Assembly: GCA_963734725.1 (NCBI GenBank)
Contig: CAVTIX010000027.1
Coordinates: 1-64,000 of the forward strand
DNA length: 64,000 nt
Direction: 5' to 3'
From: DASXKD01 sp963734725
GTDB taxonomy: Bacteria; Actinomycetota; Actinomycetes; Streptosporangiales; Streptosporangiaceae
Positions within the stretch are counted from its first letter, which is position 1. Each line of letters opens with the position of its first letter. The notes under the pieces were generated by a model that saw nothing but the letters and a program-made list of their open reading frames with translations, had not been told where the DNA came from and made no database searches. The position numbers and the translations under genes were made by a program. Positions 1 through 8,877 of this stretch are shown here, in pieces.

Positions 1-94
1 CTACCGGATCATCGCGGCCCAAAGCAAGTTGCACAACGTCCACTACAACTTGCTGTTCATGTACTTCCCCGAGTACTGGAACTTCACGAAGTAG
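1..94 (+). CDS. ABC transporter substrate-binding protein, C-terminal end only
   Basis: The window opens inside a gene; 30 codons read in frame to a TAG at 92-94. The last residues (FPEYWNFTK) resemble the end of the complete binding protein at 4287-6143 (NPENWYFVK). With permease genes following, this is most likely the C-terminus of a family 5 peptide/nickel solute-binding protein. The call rests on a short tail and on context. Confidence 0.6.
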   Translation, partial: YRIIAAQSKLHNVHYNLLFMYFPEYWNFTK

Positions 95-246
95 CTGGGA
101 ACAAGGCCGGCTGCTGCCCGCGGGCACGCGGGCGGCAGTCGGCCCTGCCCAAAGTGTGAATGGCCAGCGCCGGGGGAGGAGACTTAGCATGCTTATGGCC
201 GGGCGGCGGCCAATGCCGTCCGGCCCGGGCGAAGGATGGTGGTTTG

Positions 247-1194
247 GTGGTCGGATACCTGATCCGGCGCATTGGACAGGCGATCATCGTGCTGTTCATC
301 GTGACGGTGGTCACGCTGGCGCTAGTCCACCTGTTCCCCGGCGGGCCGATCCCGGCACTGCTCGGCCCACGGGCGACCGTCGCCCAGGTCGCCTACTACA
401 ACCATCTGTACGGCTTCGACCAGCCGTTCTACGTCCAGTACCTCAAGTGGGTCGGCCAGATCCTCCACGGTAACTTCGGCTACTCCGCGAAGCTCAACAT
501 CTCGGTTGCCGCCCTGATCGCCCAGGACCTGCCCAAGACCATCGTGCTCGTCGGGCTGGGCACGATCGTCTCGCTGGCGTTCGGGATACCGCTCGGGATG
601 TACCAGGCGGTGCACCGGTACACGCGCGGTGACTATGCGCTGACCGGGGTGGCGTTCCTCGGCTACGCGACCCCTACGTTCTTCGTCGCCCTGCTGCTCG
701 TCGAGTGGTTCGCGGTCGACACCCACTTCTTCCCGCCATTCGCCCCGCAGTCGTCGAGCGCGCTGGGCGTGCTGTCGCAGCCGCGGGCGCTGGTGCTGCC
801 GGTCGCCGCGTTCGCGTTCGTGCTGTTTGCGCTGTGGAGCCGGTACATGCGCTCCTCTGTGATGGACAACCTGGTGCAGGACTACGTCCGCACGGCCCGG
901 GCCAAGGGCGCGGGCGAACGCCGGGTTCTGTGGGGACACATCTTCCGCAACTCACTGACCTCGATCGTGACCCTGCTCGGGCTGTCACTACCGACGCTGG
1001 TGGCCGGGGCGATCTTCATTGAGGTGGTCTTCAACTACCCGGGCATGGGCCTGGCGTTCTACAATGCCGCGCTCAACGTGGACTACCAGGTGCTGCTCGG
1101 GTTTACGGTGCTGGCGACGGTCGCGACCATCGTCGGCAACCTGCTCGCCGACATTGGCTACGCCATCCTCGACCCGAGAGTGAGGTACAGCTGA
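247..1194 (+). CDS. dppB: Peptide/nickel ABC transporter permease, DppB-type
   Basis: First inner-membrane permease of a dipeptide/oligopeptide-type importer. The 315-residue product has a short cytoplasmic N-terminus, one N-terminal membrane helix, a periplasmic segment (ALLGPRATVAQ...), then a cluster of about five helices. An EAA-type loop near its C-terminal third (ARAKGAGERRVLWGHIFRNS) is where the ATPase docks. The GTG at 247 is chosen; the TTG at 244 is an equal alternative, since GAAGGA at 231-236 suits either. Starts further upstream would add an unlikely glycine-rich leader. It ends in an ATGA overlap with the next permease, so the two are translationally coupled. The dpp symbol marks family membership; the real substrate is unknown. 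Confidence 0.9.
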   Translation: MVGYLIRRIGQAIIVLFIVTVVTLALVHLFPGGPIPALLGPRATVAQVAYYNHLYGFDQPFYVQYLKWVGQILHGNFGYSAKLNISVAALIAQDLPKTIVLVGLGTIVSLAFGIPLGMYQAVHRYTRGDYALTGVAFLGYATPTFFVALLLVEWFAVDTHFFPPFAPQSSSALGVLSQPRALVLPVAAFAFVLFALWSRYMRSSVMDNLVQDYVRTARAKGAGERRVLWGHIFRNSLTSIVTLLGLSLPTLVAGAIFIEVVFNYPGMGLAFYNAALNVDYQVLLGFTVLATVATIVGNLLADIGYAILDPRVRYS

Positions 1195-2192
1195 TGACCA
1201 TGATGATTCCTCCCTCGGAGGAGACACCGGGCGCCGGCCTCGCCGAGCAGGAACTGATCGTGCCGGAACTGGCGGAGCAGGACAGCGCGGTCACCGCAGT
1301 CGAGGCGCAGGAGCTTGGCCTGGCCCCCGCCGTCAAGCCGCGCAGCATGCTCCGCCGCGGCTGGGAGGTGTTCAGGGAGAACAAGCTCGCGCTGGCCAGC
1401 CTGGGCCTGGCGCTGTTCATGATCGGCTTCTGTTTCCTCGGCCCGTTGTTCTACCACACCGACCAGGTGCACACCAACCTCGAAGACGTGCTCTGCCCTC
1501 CCTCGGCCAGCCATCCCCTCGGCTGCGACAATGTCGGCTATGACGTGCTCGGCCGGCTGATGATCGCCGGCCAGACCTCGATCGAGGTCGGCGTCGCCGC
1601 CGCGATCGTGGCGGTGCTGTTCGGCACGCTGTACGGGGCTCTCGCCGGTTTCGTCGGCGGCCCGCTCGACTCGTTCATGATGCGGCTGGTTGACGCGGGA
1701 CTGTCGATCCCCTACATCACGGTGCTCATCATCCTGTCGGTGATCTTCCACCCGAACAAGATCACCATGATCTTCGTCATCGCCGCGTTCTACTGGCTGG
1801 CTGTGGCCCGGCTCATCCGCGGCGAGACGCTGACCCTGCGAACGAGAGAGTACGTCCAGGCCGTGAAGGTCATCGGCGGGCGCAAAAGCCGCGCGATCAC
1901 CCGGCACATCGTGCCGAACGCGATCGGCACGATCATTGTTCAGGGCACCTTCGCGATCGCGGACGCCATCATCATCCTCGCCGGTCTCGGCTTCCTTGGC
2001 CTCGGCGTCCAGCCGCCGGACACCGACTGGGGAACGATGCTCTCCGGCGGCCTGACGTACCTGCAGAGCAGCCAGAGCTACTGGTGGCTGATCTACCCGG
2101 CGGGCATCTGCATCATCCTGATCTGCATCGCGTTCAACTTCATCGGCGACGCGCTCCGCGACGCCTTCGAGACCCGGCTGCAGCGCCGGTAG
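1194..2192 (+). CDS. dppC: Peptide/nickel ABC transporter permease, DppC-type
   Basis: Second permease of the importer, 332 residues. About 50 cytoplasmic residues precede the first helix, followed by a loop with a cysteine pair (CPPSASHPLGC) and five helices. The EAA loop is around VQAVKVIGGRKSRAITRHIV, followed by the family-typical LSFLGLG-like segment (LAGLGFLGLGVQPP), which identifies DppC/OppC. The ATG overlaps the stop of the DppB gene (ATGA). It pairs with the 247-1194 product to form the membrane channel. Confidence 0.92.
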   Translation: MTMMIPPSEETPGAGLAEQELIVPELAEQDSAVTAVEAQELGLAPAVKPRSMLRRGWEVFRENKLALASLGLALFMIGFCFLGPLFYHTDQVHTNLEDVLCPPSASHPLGCDNVGYDVLGRLMIAGQTSIEVGVAAAIVAVLFGTLYGALAGFVGGPLDSFMMRLVDAGLSIPYITVLIILSVIFHPNKITMIFVIAAFYWLAVARLIRGETLTLRTREYVQAVKVIGGRKSRAITRHIVPNAIGTIIVQGTFAIADAIIILAGLGFLGLGVQPPDTDWGTMLSGGLTYLQSSQSYWWLIYPAGICIILICIAFNFIGDALRDAFETRLQRR

Positions 2193-2205
2193 GACGGGGA
2201 TTTCG

Positions 2206-4290
2206 GTGGCGCCACTGCTGGAGATCGAGGACCTCCACACCCATATCGTGCTGCGCGAGGGCACCGTGCGCGCGGTGGATGGCGTCTCGCTGTACGTGGA
2301 CCCCGGGGAGACGCTCGGCATCGTCGGCGAATCCGGGTCCGGCAAGACGATGACCGCGTTGTCGATCATGGACCTGCTGCCGGTGGGCGGGCACATCGCG
2401 GACGGGTCCATCCACCTGGACGGGCGGCAGATCAGCGGGCTGTCCGACGAGCAGATGCGCAGCATCCGTGGCAATGAGATCGGGATGATCTTCCAGGACC
2501 CGCTGACCTCGCTCAACCCGACGATGACCGTGGGCAAGCAGATCGCGGAGGCGGTGCAGCTGCACCGCGAGGTGTCACGGGAGCAGGCGATGGACCGCGC
2601 GGCCGAGGTGCTCGGCCTGGTCGGGCTGCCGCGCCCCAAAGAGCGCCTCGACGAGTACCCGCACCAGTTCTCCGGCGGGATGCGGCAGCGCGTCATGATC
2701 GCGATGGCGCTGGCCTGCGACCCCAAGCTGCTGATCGCCGACGAGCCCACCACCGCGCTGGACGTGACGATCCAGAAGCAGATCCTGGAACTGATCGACG
2801 GCCTGCGCCAGCGGCTGGGGATGTCGGTGATCCTGGTGACCCACGACCTCGGCGTGATCGCCGGGCGGGCCGACCGGGTGGCGGTCATGTACGCGGGGAG
2901 GATCGCGGAGACGACCAGTACCACCACCTTGTTCGCCAACCCCCGGCACCCCTACACCGAGGCGCTGTTCCACGCGCTGCCGGATAAGGCAGCCGAGACC
3001 AGGGAGCGGCTTTACTCAATCCCCGGGGCCCCGCCCGACCTGACCCACCCGCCGAAGGCCTGCCGGTTCGCGCCCCGCTGCCGGTATGCGCAGCCGCACT
3101 GCCGGGAAGAGGAGCCGCAGCTGCGCGGGGAAACCGTGGGGCACACCTTCGCCTGCTTCTACCCGGTTGGCGAAACGGAACGGGGCGGACAGCGCGCGCC
3201 CGCGGCGGCGGCCGCCGCCGCGCGAACCGAGGCCCCGGCCGAGCACTTCGCCAAGGTCCCGGGTGAGGTCGTGCTCGCCACAAAGGATCTGGTCAAAGAC
3301 TTCCCGGTGACCAGCGGAATCTTGCAGCGGCGGGTCGGATCGGTGAGCGCGGTGGCCGGGGTCAGCTTCGACATCCGGCACGGGGAAACGTTCGGGCTGG
3401 TCGGCGAGTCCGGCTGCGGCAAGACCACGATCGGCAGGGTTATGGTCGGGCTGGAGAAGGCGACCGCCGGAACGATCAGCTTCGGCAGCGTGGACCTTGC
3501 CGGAGTCAGCGGGCGGGAGTACCGGCGGCTGCGCCGCAAGATCCAGTACATGTTCCAGGACTCCTACGCCTCGCTGGACCCGCGGATGCGGGCCGGCTCC
3601 ATCCTGCGCGAGCCGCTGGTCGTGCAGGGCATCGGATCCCGCCGGGAGCAGGAGCGGAGCGTCGCGGAGATGCTTGACAACGTCGGCCTGCCCGGATCGG
3701 CGGTGGAACGCTACCCGCATGAGTTCTCCGGCGGCCAACGGCAGCGCCTGGGGTTCGCCAGGGCGCTGATGCTGAGACCCGAGCTGATCGTGGCCGACGA
3801 GCCGGTCAGCGCGCTTGATGTGTCGATCCAGGCCCAGGTCCTCAACATGATGAGCGCGCTGCAGAGCGACCTTGGCCTCACCTACATGTTCATCTCGCAT
3901 GACCTGGCGGTGGTGCGCTATCTGTCCGACCACATCGGCGTCATGTACCTGGGCAAGCTGGTCGAGGTCGGCCCGGCCGAGGAGGTGTACCTCCAGCCGG
4001 CGCACCCCTATACGAGGGGCCTCATCGACTCCGCGCCGGTTGCCGACCCTGTCGCTGAGAAGGCGAAGGTCAAGGCGGGGGTCACCGGTGAGCTGCCGAG
4101 CGCGCTTAACCCGCCGTCCGGCTGCCGATTCCGGACTCGTTGCCCGCTCGCCCAGGAGATCTGCGCGGAGGTGGAGCCGCCGCTCAGGCCGTTCAGCGAG
4201 CAAGGGCACATGGCCGCGTGCCACTTCCCGCTGGAGGCGCCGCTCAGCCTGGAGACTTCCCATGCAGCGGAGCCAGTCATAGAGCCATGA
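2206..4290 (+). CDS. Fused double ATP-binding protein of peptide ABC importer (DppD-DppF in one chain)
   Basis: Energises the importer. The 694-residue chain holds two complete ATPase domains that are separate proteins (DppD and DppF) in many bacteria. Domain 1: Walker A GESGSGKT at 41-48, signature SGGM at 157-160, Walker B LLIADEP at about 176-182. Domain 2: Walker A GESGCGKT near 400-407, signature FSGGQRQ near 507, Walker B LIVADEP near 527. Each domain ends in the cysteine-containing oligopeptide-ABC C-terminal extension (CRFAPRC..., CRFRTRC...). An alanine-rich linker near residues 325-345 joins the halves. Translation starts at a GTG 13 bp after the DppC stop; the end overlaps the next gene by ATGA. 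Confidence 0.92.
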   Translation: MAPLLEIEDLHTHIVLREGTVRAVDGVSLYVDPGETLGIVGESGSGKTMTALSIMDLLPVGGHIADGSIHLDGRQISGLSDEQMRSIRGNEIGMIFQDPLTSLNPTMTVGKQIAEAVQLHREVSREQAMDRAAEVLGLVGLPRPKERLDEYPHQFSGGMRQRVMIAMALACDPKLLIADEPTTALDVTIQKQILELIDGLRQRLGMSVILVTHDLGVIAGRADRVAVMYAGRIAETTSTTTLFANPRHPYTEALFHALPDKAAETRERLYSIPGAPPDLTHPPKACRFAPRCRYAQPHCREEEPQLRGETVGHTFACFYPVGETERGGQRAPAAAAAAARTEAPAEHFAKVPGEVVLATKDLVKDFPVTSGILQRRVGSVSAVAGVSFDIRHGETFGLVGESGCGKTTIGRVMVGLEKATAGTISFGSVDLAGVSGREYRRLRRKIQYMFQDSYASLDPRMRAGSILREPLVVQGIGSRREQERSVAEMLDNVGLPGSAVERYPHEFSGGQRQRLGFARALMLRPELIVADEPVSALDVSIQAQVLNMMSALQSDLGLTYMFISHDLAVVRYLSDHIGVMYLGKLVEVGPAEEVYLQPAHPYTRGLIDSAPVADPVAEKAKVKAGVTGELPSALNPPSGCRFRTRCPLAQEICAEVEPPLRPFSEQGHMAACHFPLEAPLSLETSHAAEPVIEP

Positions 4291-6143
4291 CCGTAAGGCG
4301 TCGCAGCCGGATGCCGATGGCGGTGGCGTGCGGCGCGGTCGGGCTGGCGCTCGTCGCCGTCGGCTGCACCAGCACCACCCCCGCCAGCACCGCAACCGCC
4401 GACGCGAAGATCAAGGGCGGGACAGCGGTATGGGCGCTGCCGCCGTCGAGCGCTCCGAACTACATCTTCCCGTTCGAGAGCAGTGCCTACCTCAGCACCT
4501 ACAACAGCCTCAGCTTCGCGCAGTTGATGTACCGGCCGCTGTACTGGTTCGGCCACGGCGACCAGCCGCTGCTGAACCCCTCGCTCAGCCTGGCCAACCC
4601 GCCGGCCTGGTCAGGAAACACGGCCACCATCACGCTGAAGCACTACATGTGGTCGAACGGCAGTCCCGTGACCACAGCGGACGTGATGTTCTGGATCAAC
4701 ATGCTCAAGGACCCGAAGGTGGGCCCGATCTACTACGGCGCCTACAACGGCTTCCCTGATGCCTTTGTCAGCAGCATCCGGGTGGTCAGCCCGACCGAAC
4801 TGCAGATGACTACGAAGAGGGCGTATTCGCATACCTGGTTCTTGTACAACAACCTGAGCCAGATCACGCCGATGCCGGCGGCGTGGGACCGGACGGCATC
4901 CGGGCCCAGCGCCTGCGCGACCAAGATCACCGACTGCGCCGCGGTGTACAGGTACCTCAACGCCCAGTCCAGGCGGCCGGCAACGTACGCGTCCTCACCG
5001 ATCTGGAGCATCGTGGACGGGCCCTGGAAACTGTCGGCGTTTAACGCTGACGGTCACGCCACGTTCGTGCCGAACGCCAGGTACTCCGGCCCGGTCAAGC
5101 CGACGCTCTCGAAGTTCGAGGAGGTGCCGTTCACCTCGGAGACGGCGGAGTACCAAACGCTGCGATCGCCTCCGGCCGGTGGCCAGAAGATAGACGTGGG
5201 TTACCTGCCTCTGGCGGATGCTCCCGCCAAACCGGCTGGCGCCAGCCCGATGAGCCCCGGCACGAACCCGCTGCCCGGGCACACGCTCCGCCCGTTGTAC
5301 CTCTGGGGCATCAACTACTTCGTCATGAATTTCCAGAGCAGCACCGGCAATGGCCCAGTCATCAGGCAGCTTTATTTCCGGCAGGCGCTGGCCCACCTGC
5401 TGAACCAGGCCGCCGTCATCAATGGCCCGCTGCACGGCTACGGCACGCCAACCGTGGGGCCGGTCGGGAACACTCCGGAGACCAGGTTCCTGTCACCGCT
5501 GCTCAAGTCGGGCAATCCGTTCACCTTCGATCCCGCGACGGCCAGGCGCCTGCTGGCGAGCCACGGCTGGAAGGTCGTCCCGAAAGAAGTCACCACCTGT
5601 GTCGCACCCGCCAGGTGCGGGCGGGGAATCAATTCCGGCCGCCGGTTGGTGTTCAACCTGCCCTACGTCGCCGGGACCAGCTGGATCGCACAGGAGATGA
5701 CGCAACTCCGATCCAACGCCTTGCTGGCGGGCATCAAGATTAACCTGCGGCCAGAACCGTTCGGCCAGATCGCAGCGCTGGCGGTGGGCAACTGCAAGGC
5801 TGCCAAACTTCCGTGCAACTGGGATATGGCCAACTGGGGCAGCGGCTGGTTGTTCGGCCCCGACTTCGCGCCCACCGGCGAGACGCTGTTCAAGTGCGAG
5901 GCGATCGCCAACTCCGGCGGGTACTGCAGCAAGACCAACGACAACTACATCCAGCAGACGCTGACCAGCGACAATCCGCAGGTCATGTACACCTGGCAGA
6001 ACTACCTGGCCCAGCAACTGCCGGTAATGTTCCAGCCGAATGGCGCTTACCAACTCACCGAGATCGTCGATAATCTCAAGGGCGTGACACCACAGAGCCC
6101 GACGCTTTCCATTAACCCGGAAAACTGGTACTTCGTGAAGTAA
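4287..6143 (+). CDS. Peptide/nickel ABC transporter substrate-binding lipoprotein
   Basis: 618-residue extracellular solute-binding protein, family 5 (DppA/OppA type). A basic start and hydrophobic helix lead to a lipobox with the cysteine at residue 27 (LVAVGC), so it is probably lipid-anchored outside the membrane. The body carries family landmarks such as the early LMYRPLYWF region and the FRQALAHLLNQAAVI segment that resembles the conserved hinge region. The ATG is inside the ATGA overlap with the ATPase gene. Together with the partial binding protein at the left edge, the operon appears to carry two binding proteins. Confidence 0.88.
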   Translation: MTVRRRSRMPMAVACGAVGLALVAVGCTSTTPASTATADAKIKGGTAVWALPPSSAPNYIFPFESSAYLSTYNSLSFAQLMYRPLYWFGHGDQPLLNPSLSLANPPAWSGNTATITLKHYMWSNGSPVTTADVMFWINMLKDPKVGPIYYGAYNGFPDAFVSSIRVVSPTELQMTTKRAYSHTWFLYNNLSQITPMPAAWDRTASGPSACATKITDCAAVYRYLNAQSRRPATYASSPIWSIVDGPWKLSAFNADGHATFVPNARYSGPVKPTLSKFEEVPFTSETAEYQTLRSPPAGGQKIDVGYLPLADAPAKPAGASPMSPGTNPLPGHTLRPLYLWGINYFVMNFQSSTGNGPVIRQLYFRQALAHLLNQAAVINGPLHGYGTPTVGPVGNTPETRFLSPLLKSGNPFTFDPATARRLLASHGWKVVPKEVTTCVAPARCGRGINSGRRLVFNLPYVAGTSWIAQEMTQLRSNALLAGIKINLRPEPFGQIAALAVGNCKAAKLPCNWDMANWGSGWLFGPDFAPTGETLFKCEAIANSGGYCSKTNDNYIQQTLTSDNPQVMYTWQNYLAQQLPVMFQPNGAYQLTEIVDNLKGVTPQSPTLSINPENWYFVK

Positions 6144-6180
6144 GCATCTGCGATAGATTACGGTCTTTGCAGGCGGATGC
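6144..6180. terminator. Possible weak intergenic hairpin between convergent genes
   Basis: GCATCTGC (6144-6151) can pair with GCGGATGC (6173-6180), an 8-bp stem with one wobble pair and a 21-base loop, lying between the convergent transporter operon and phosphoesterase gene. There is no clear T-run and the loop is long, so a terminator role is only plausible. Confidence 0.3.
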
Positions 6181-6194
6181 GATCAGGTACCCCG

Positions 6195-6935
6195 CTAAGA
6201 AGAAAAAACGGCCAGCGCGAGCGCGTCGGAGGGGACAGTCACAACGTTCTCCGTGATGAACTCATCCAAGGCCGGGTATTCCGGCGCGGCCGCGCGCATC
6301 GCCGCCCCGGCCGCCCGCGCGTCGTAACCGGTGCATCGCAAGGTCACGTCGGGTCCAAGCAGCGCCCAGTGCGCGCCCGGCGTCCCGTACGGCATGCCGA
6401 CGCTGCCCGGGTTGACGAACCTGCGCCGGTCGGCGAGGCGGTCGAACGGCATGTGCGTGTGGCCGAGCACCACGGTCGGCTCCGTGACGCCGGCGAACCC
6501 GGCGTGGTAGCTGGCGATGGGCGAGTCCACGAGCACGATCGCGGTGTCGCTGATCGCCGTGGCATGGCAGAAGCGAACCGGTCCGAGCCCGTCCACCTCC
6601 AGGGTGACCGACAGCGGCAGGCCGTCCAGCAGGTCGCGGTGGGCGCGCTCAAGCTGCGCGGCGCAGTATTCCGCGGGCACCCGCGCCTGCTCGGGCAGGC
6701 CAGGGTCGAGGGCGCCGTCCCACGCATCGACCAGCTCCCGCTCACAGTTGCCACGGACCCAGACCGCCCGCTCCCCCAACCGGGTCAGCCGCTCCAGCGT
6801 CTGCGCCGGCATAGGGCCGGTGGCCATGTCTCCGTTGAGCACGATCGCGTCTGCACCGGCCGCGTCCACGTCCGCCAGCACGGCGTCGAGCGCGGGCAGG
6901 TTGCCGTGGATGTCGGCAAGCACGGCTACTCGCAT
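6195..6935 (-). CDS. YfcE/MJ0936-type metallophosphoesterase
   Basis: 246-residue cytoplasmic phosphodiesterase of the calcineurin-like fold. Metal-binding blocks are in order: D8/H10 (LADIHGN), GD at 35-36, GNC at 62-64, H124 (FCH) and GHTH at 158-161. The GNC in place of GNH/GND is common in this subfamily. The small size and lack of other domains fit proteins that cleave 2',3'-cyclic nucleotides or model phosphodiesters; the true substrate is unknown. It is convergent with the transporter operon and transcribed in the same direction as the nitronate monooxygenase upstream. Confidence 0.85.
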   Translation of the reverse strand: MRVAVLADIHGNLPALDAVLADVDAAGADAIVLNGDMATGPMPAQTLERLTRLGERAVWVRGNCERELVDAWDGALDPGLPEQARVPAEYCAAQLERAHRDLLDGLPLSVTLEVDGLGPVRFCHATAISDTAIVLVDSPIASYHAGFAGVTEPTVVLGHTHMPFDRLADRRRFVNPGSVGMPYGTPGAHWALLGPDVTLRCTGYDARAAGAAMRAAAPEYPALDEFITENVVTVPSDALALAVFSS

Positions 6936-7044
6936 GGCGGCCCCTCCGGTTGACCCGATTCCATCGTCGCCGGCGCCGCGGGGGCGTGCCGCGCGACTTC
7001 GCCGCAGGCTGAACCCCCTGCCGCTGCGCTGCGCCGCGCCGCGC

Positions 7045-8073
7045 CTAGCCGGCGCCGCCGGAGAGCAGTGCCACGACCTCCGCGGCGGGCCTGGTCGTGG
7101 CCGCGCGGTAACCCTCGCCCGCCCACAGGTTCATCCTGCTGGTGTCGCCAGCGGCCGCGGCGGCCGCCCGCAGCGGGCGGGTGGCGAAGTGCAGCTCCGG
7201 ATAACCGGGCGGTGCGTCCGCATGGTCGAGCATGAAGCGGTTGACCAGGCCACGCGCGGGCCTGCCGGTGAACGCCCAGGTGACCGCGGTGCCAGGGAAC
7301 TGCGGGTCGGCGAGTGCCGCCTTGTGCAGCGGGTGGGCCCCGCTCTCCGGGCAGCGCAGGAAGGCCGTCCCGCACTGGACCGCGACCGCGCCCGCGGCCA
7401 GCGCGCTGGTCGCGTCCTGACGGCTCATGATCGCCCCCGCGGCGATCAGCGGCAGGCCGGTGACCGCCGCGACGTCGGCCAGCAGCCGCCGCAGCGGCGC
7501 CCCCGGCGGGCCGGCGTCGCGGTCGGTGGAGAAGGTCCCGCGGTGAGCACCCGCCTCCGGGCCCTGGACGCATAGTCCGTCCGCGCCACGGGAGCCCGCG
7601 AGCGCGGCCTCGTCCGGCGTGGTGACCGTCACCCAGACCACGCTGCCCGCCGCCTGCAACGCCGAGATGACGCCCGGCGCCGGGCAGCCGAATGTGAAGC
7701 TGACCACCGCCGGCGGGCGCGCCAGCAGGGCAGCCAGCTTCGCGTCCCAGTCGTCGTCGGTCCATTCCGGCTGGCCTGGCGCGACGTCCAGCGCGGCCGC
7801 GTCCGGCCCCAGTTCGGCCAGGTAGCCGTCGAGTGCCGCGGGGTCGGTCGGCGGGCCGGGCACAAACACGTTGACACCGAACGGCGCGCCCGAGCTGGCC
7901 TGCACCGCGTCCATCTCGGCCAGCATGGCCGCGGCGGTCTTGTAACCGGCCGCGAGGAAGCCGAGCGCGCCCGCAGCGGAGGCCGCGAGCACCAGCCCGG
8001 CCGTAGAAGGTCCCCCCGCCATCGGCGCCACCACCACCGGGCACCGCGCCAGTCGCTGCAGTACGTCGGGCAT
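7045..8073 (-). CDS. Nitronate monooxygenase (FMN-dependent, 2-nitropropane dioxygenase family)
   Basis: 342-residue TIM-barrel flavoenzyme that oxidises alkyl nitronates. Seen: the N-terminal VVAPMAGGPS strand that binds FMN, GADGLCVQGPEAGAHRG, which matches the family's VQG-EAGGH phosphate-binding and catalytic-His region, and the phosphate loop AAGAIMS. The start at 8073 (MPDVLQRLARCP) is preferred: longer starts up to 8199 draw their extra 42 codons entirely from the inserted MITE at 8080-8261 and read as low-complexity sequence. That element sits only 7 bp upstream of the ATG, so it must supply or displace the native leader. Confidence 0.85.
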   Translation of the reverse strand: MPDVLQRLARCPVVVAPMAGGPSTAGLVLAASAAGALGFLAAGYKTAAAMLAEMDAVQASSGAPFGVNVFVPGPPTDPAALDGYLAELGPDAAALDVAPGQPEWTDDDWDAKLAALLARPPAVVSFTFGCPAPGVISALQAAGSVVWVTVTTPDEAALAGSRGADGLCVQGPEAGAHRGTFSTDRDAGPPGAPLRRLLADVAAVTGLPLIAAGAIMSRQDATSALAAGAVAVQCGTAFLRCPESGAHPLHKAALADPQFPGTAVTWAFTGRPARGLVNRFMLDHADAPPGYPELHFATRPLRAAAAAAGDTSRMNLWAGEGYRAATTRPAAEVVALLSGGAG

Positions 8074-8079
8074 GCCCCA

Positions 8080-8261
8080 GGGTATGTCCCGTAGGTCTAT
8101 GCCGTCGCGAGCGGCTGTCATGAAGGGGGAATGGGGAGGCGGGTGGGGATCGCAAAGCGGAGGAGTCGCCCATAGCGGAGCTATGGGCGACGACGACAAC
8201 GCCGCGAGGCGCCCGTCCGGCAGCCGCGCAGCAGGCTGAATGATCTACGGGGCATGCCCCT
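8080..8261. mobile_element. MITE copy 1 (182 bp, TA-type terminal inverted repeats)
   Basis: A 182-bp non-coding element nearly identical to 59041-59222. Its ends are imperfect inverted repeats: GGGTATGTCCCGTAG at the left and the complement of CTACGGGGCATGCCC at the right. A short internal hairpin GCCCATAG/CTATGGGC lies near the middle. The right flank is TA while the left reads CA, so the presumed TA target duplication has decayed by one base. Size, ends and lack of a gene fit a miniature element moved in trans, probably by an IS630/Tc1-type transposase (inferred from TA). Confidence 0.8.
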
Positions 8262-8370
8262 AGCCTCTACGGAAAATCGGCTGGCGCACAACACATCGAG
8301 AGCCGGCGGGCGTGTACTAGCCGAGAACCTTCTCACGCCCTGGCGGGCGACCCTGGCACGCGGAGACGGC

Positions 8371-8877
8371 ATGACCTTCGAGGAGTTCGCGGCGGCGCAA
8401 CTGCCCTCGGTGCTGAGGTTCGCCGCGGTACTGGCCGGCGACCGCGCGGCCGCCGAAGACCTGGCCCAGGAGGTGCTGATCCGCGCTTACTCGCGGTGGG
8501 ACACCATCGGCAAGCTGGATCGGCCGGAGTTCTACGTCCGCAAGATGATCCTCAACGAGTTCCTGTCGTGGCGCCGCCGGTCCGCCCGCCAGGCCCGGCG
8601 TGGTCTGCCTGCCGAGCTTGACAGCACCACGCCCGACCACGCCCAGGCGTACTCCGAGCGGGATGCGCTGCTCGGCGAACTCGGCAAACTGCCCCGGCGC
8701 CAGCGCGCCGTGCTGGTGCTGCGCTACTACGAAGACCGCCAGGACGCGGAGATCGCCGAACTGCTCGGGTGTGCCCCCGGCACGGTCCGCGGCTACGCCT
8801 CCCGGGCCCTCGCCACGCTGCGCGTGGAGATGGGCCCGCGGCCCCGGGCCGGCGCAACCCGAATCGAGGGAACCTGA
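8371..8877 (+). CDS. SigE-family ECF RNA polymerase sigma factor
   Basis: 168-residue group 4 sigma factor. Region 2 spans roughly residues 10-75 (AAEDLAQEVLIRAYSRW, the core-binding and -10 reading helix) and region 4 covers about 110-160 (LPRRQRAVLVLRYYED, then a helix-turn-helix in AEIAELLGCAPGTVRGYAS). The ATG at 8371 gives the usual length and N-terminus (MTFEEFAAAQLPSVLRFA); longer starts run back into the MITE. Its stop overlaps the next start (TGATG), so a membrane-anchored partner is made with it. ACAAC at 8288-8292 and CGTGTA at 8311-8316 form a weak candidate for an autoregulated promoter. Confidence 0.9.
   Translation: MTFEEFAAAQLPSVLRFAAVLAGDRAAAEDLAQEVLIRAYSRWDTIGKLDRPEFYVRKMILNEFLSWRRRSARQARRGLPAELDSTTPDHAQAYSERDALLGELGKLPRRQRAVLVLRYYEDRQDAEIAELLGCAPGTVRGYASRALATLRVEMGPRPRAGATRIEGT

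Noticed and set aside
1158..2939. 593-codon minus-strand frame
   Set aside because: Lies opposite the permease and ATPase genes and has shadow-type composition with no recognisable motif.
8074..8199. Longer N-terminus for the nitronate monooxygenase
   Set aside because: The extra codons come from the MITE, and the same peptide can be read from the unrelated copy at 59041-59222.
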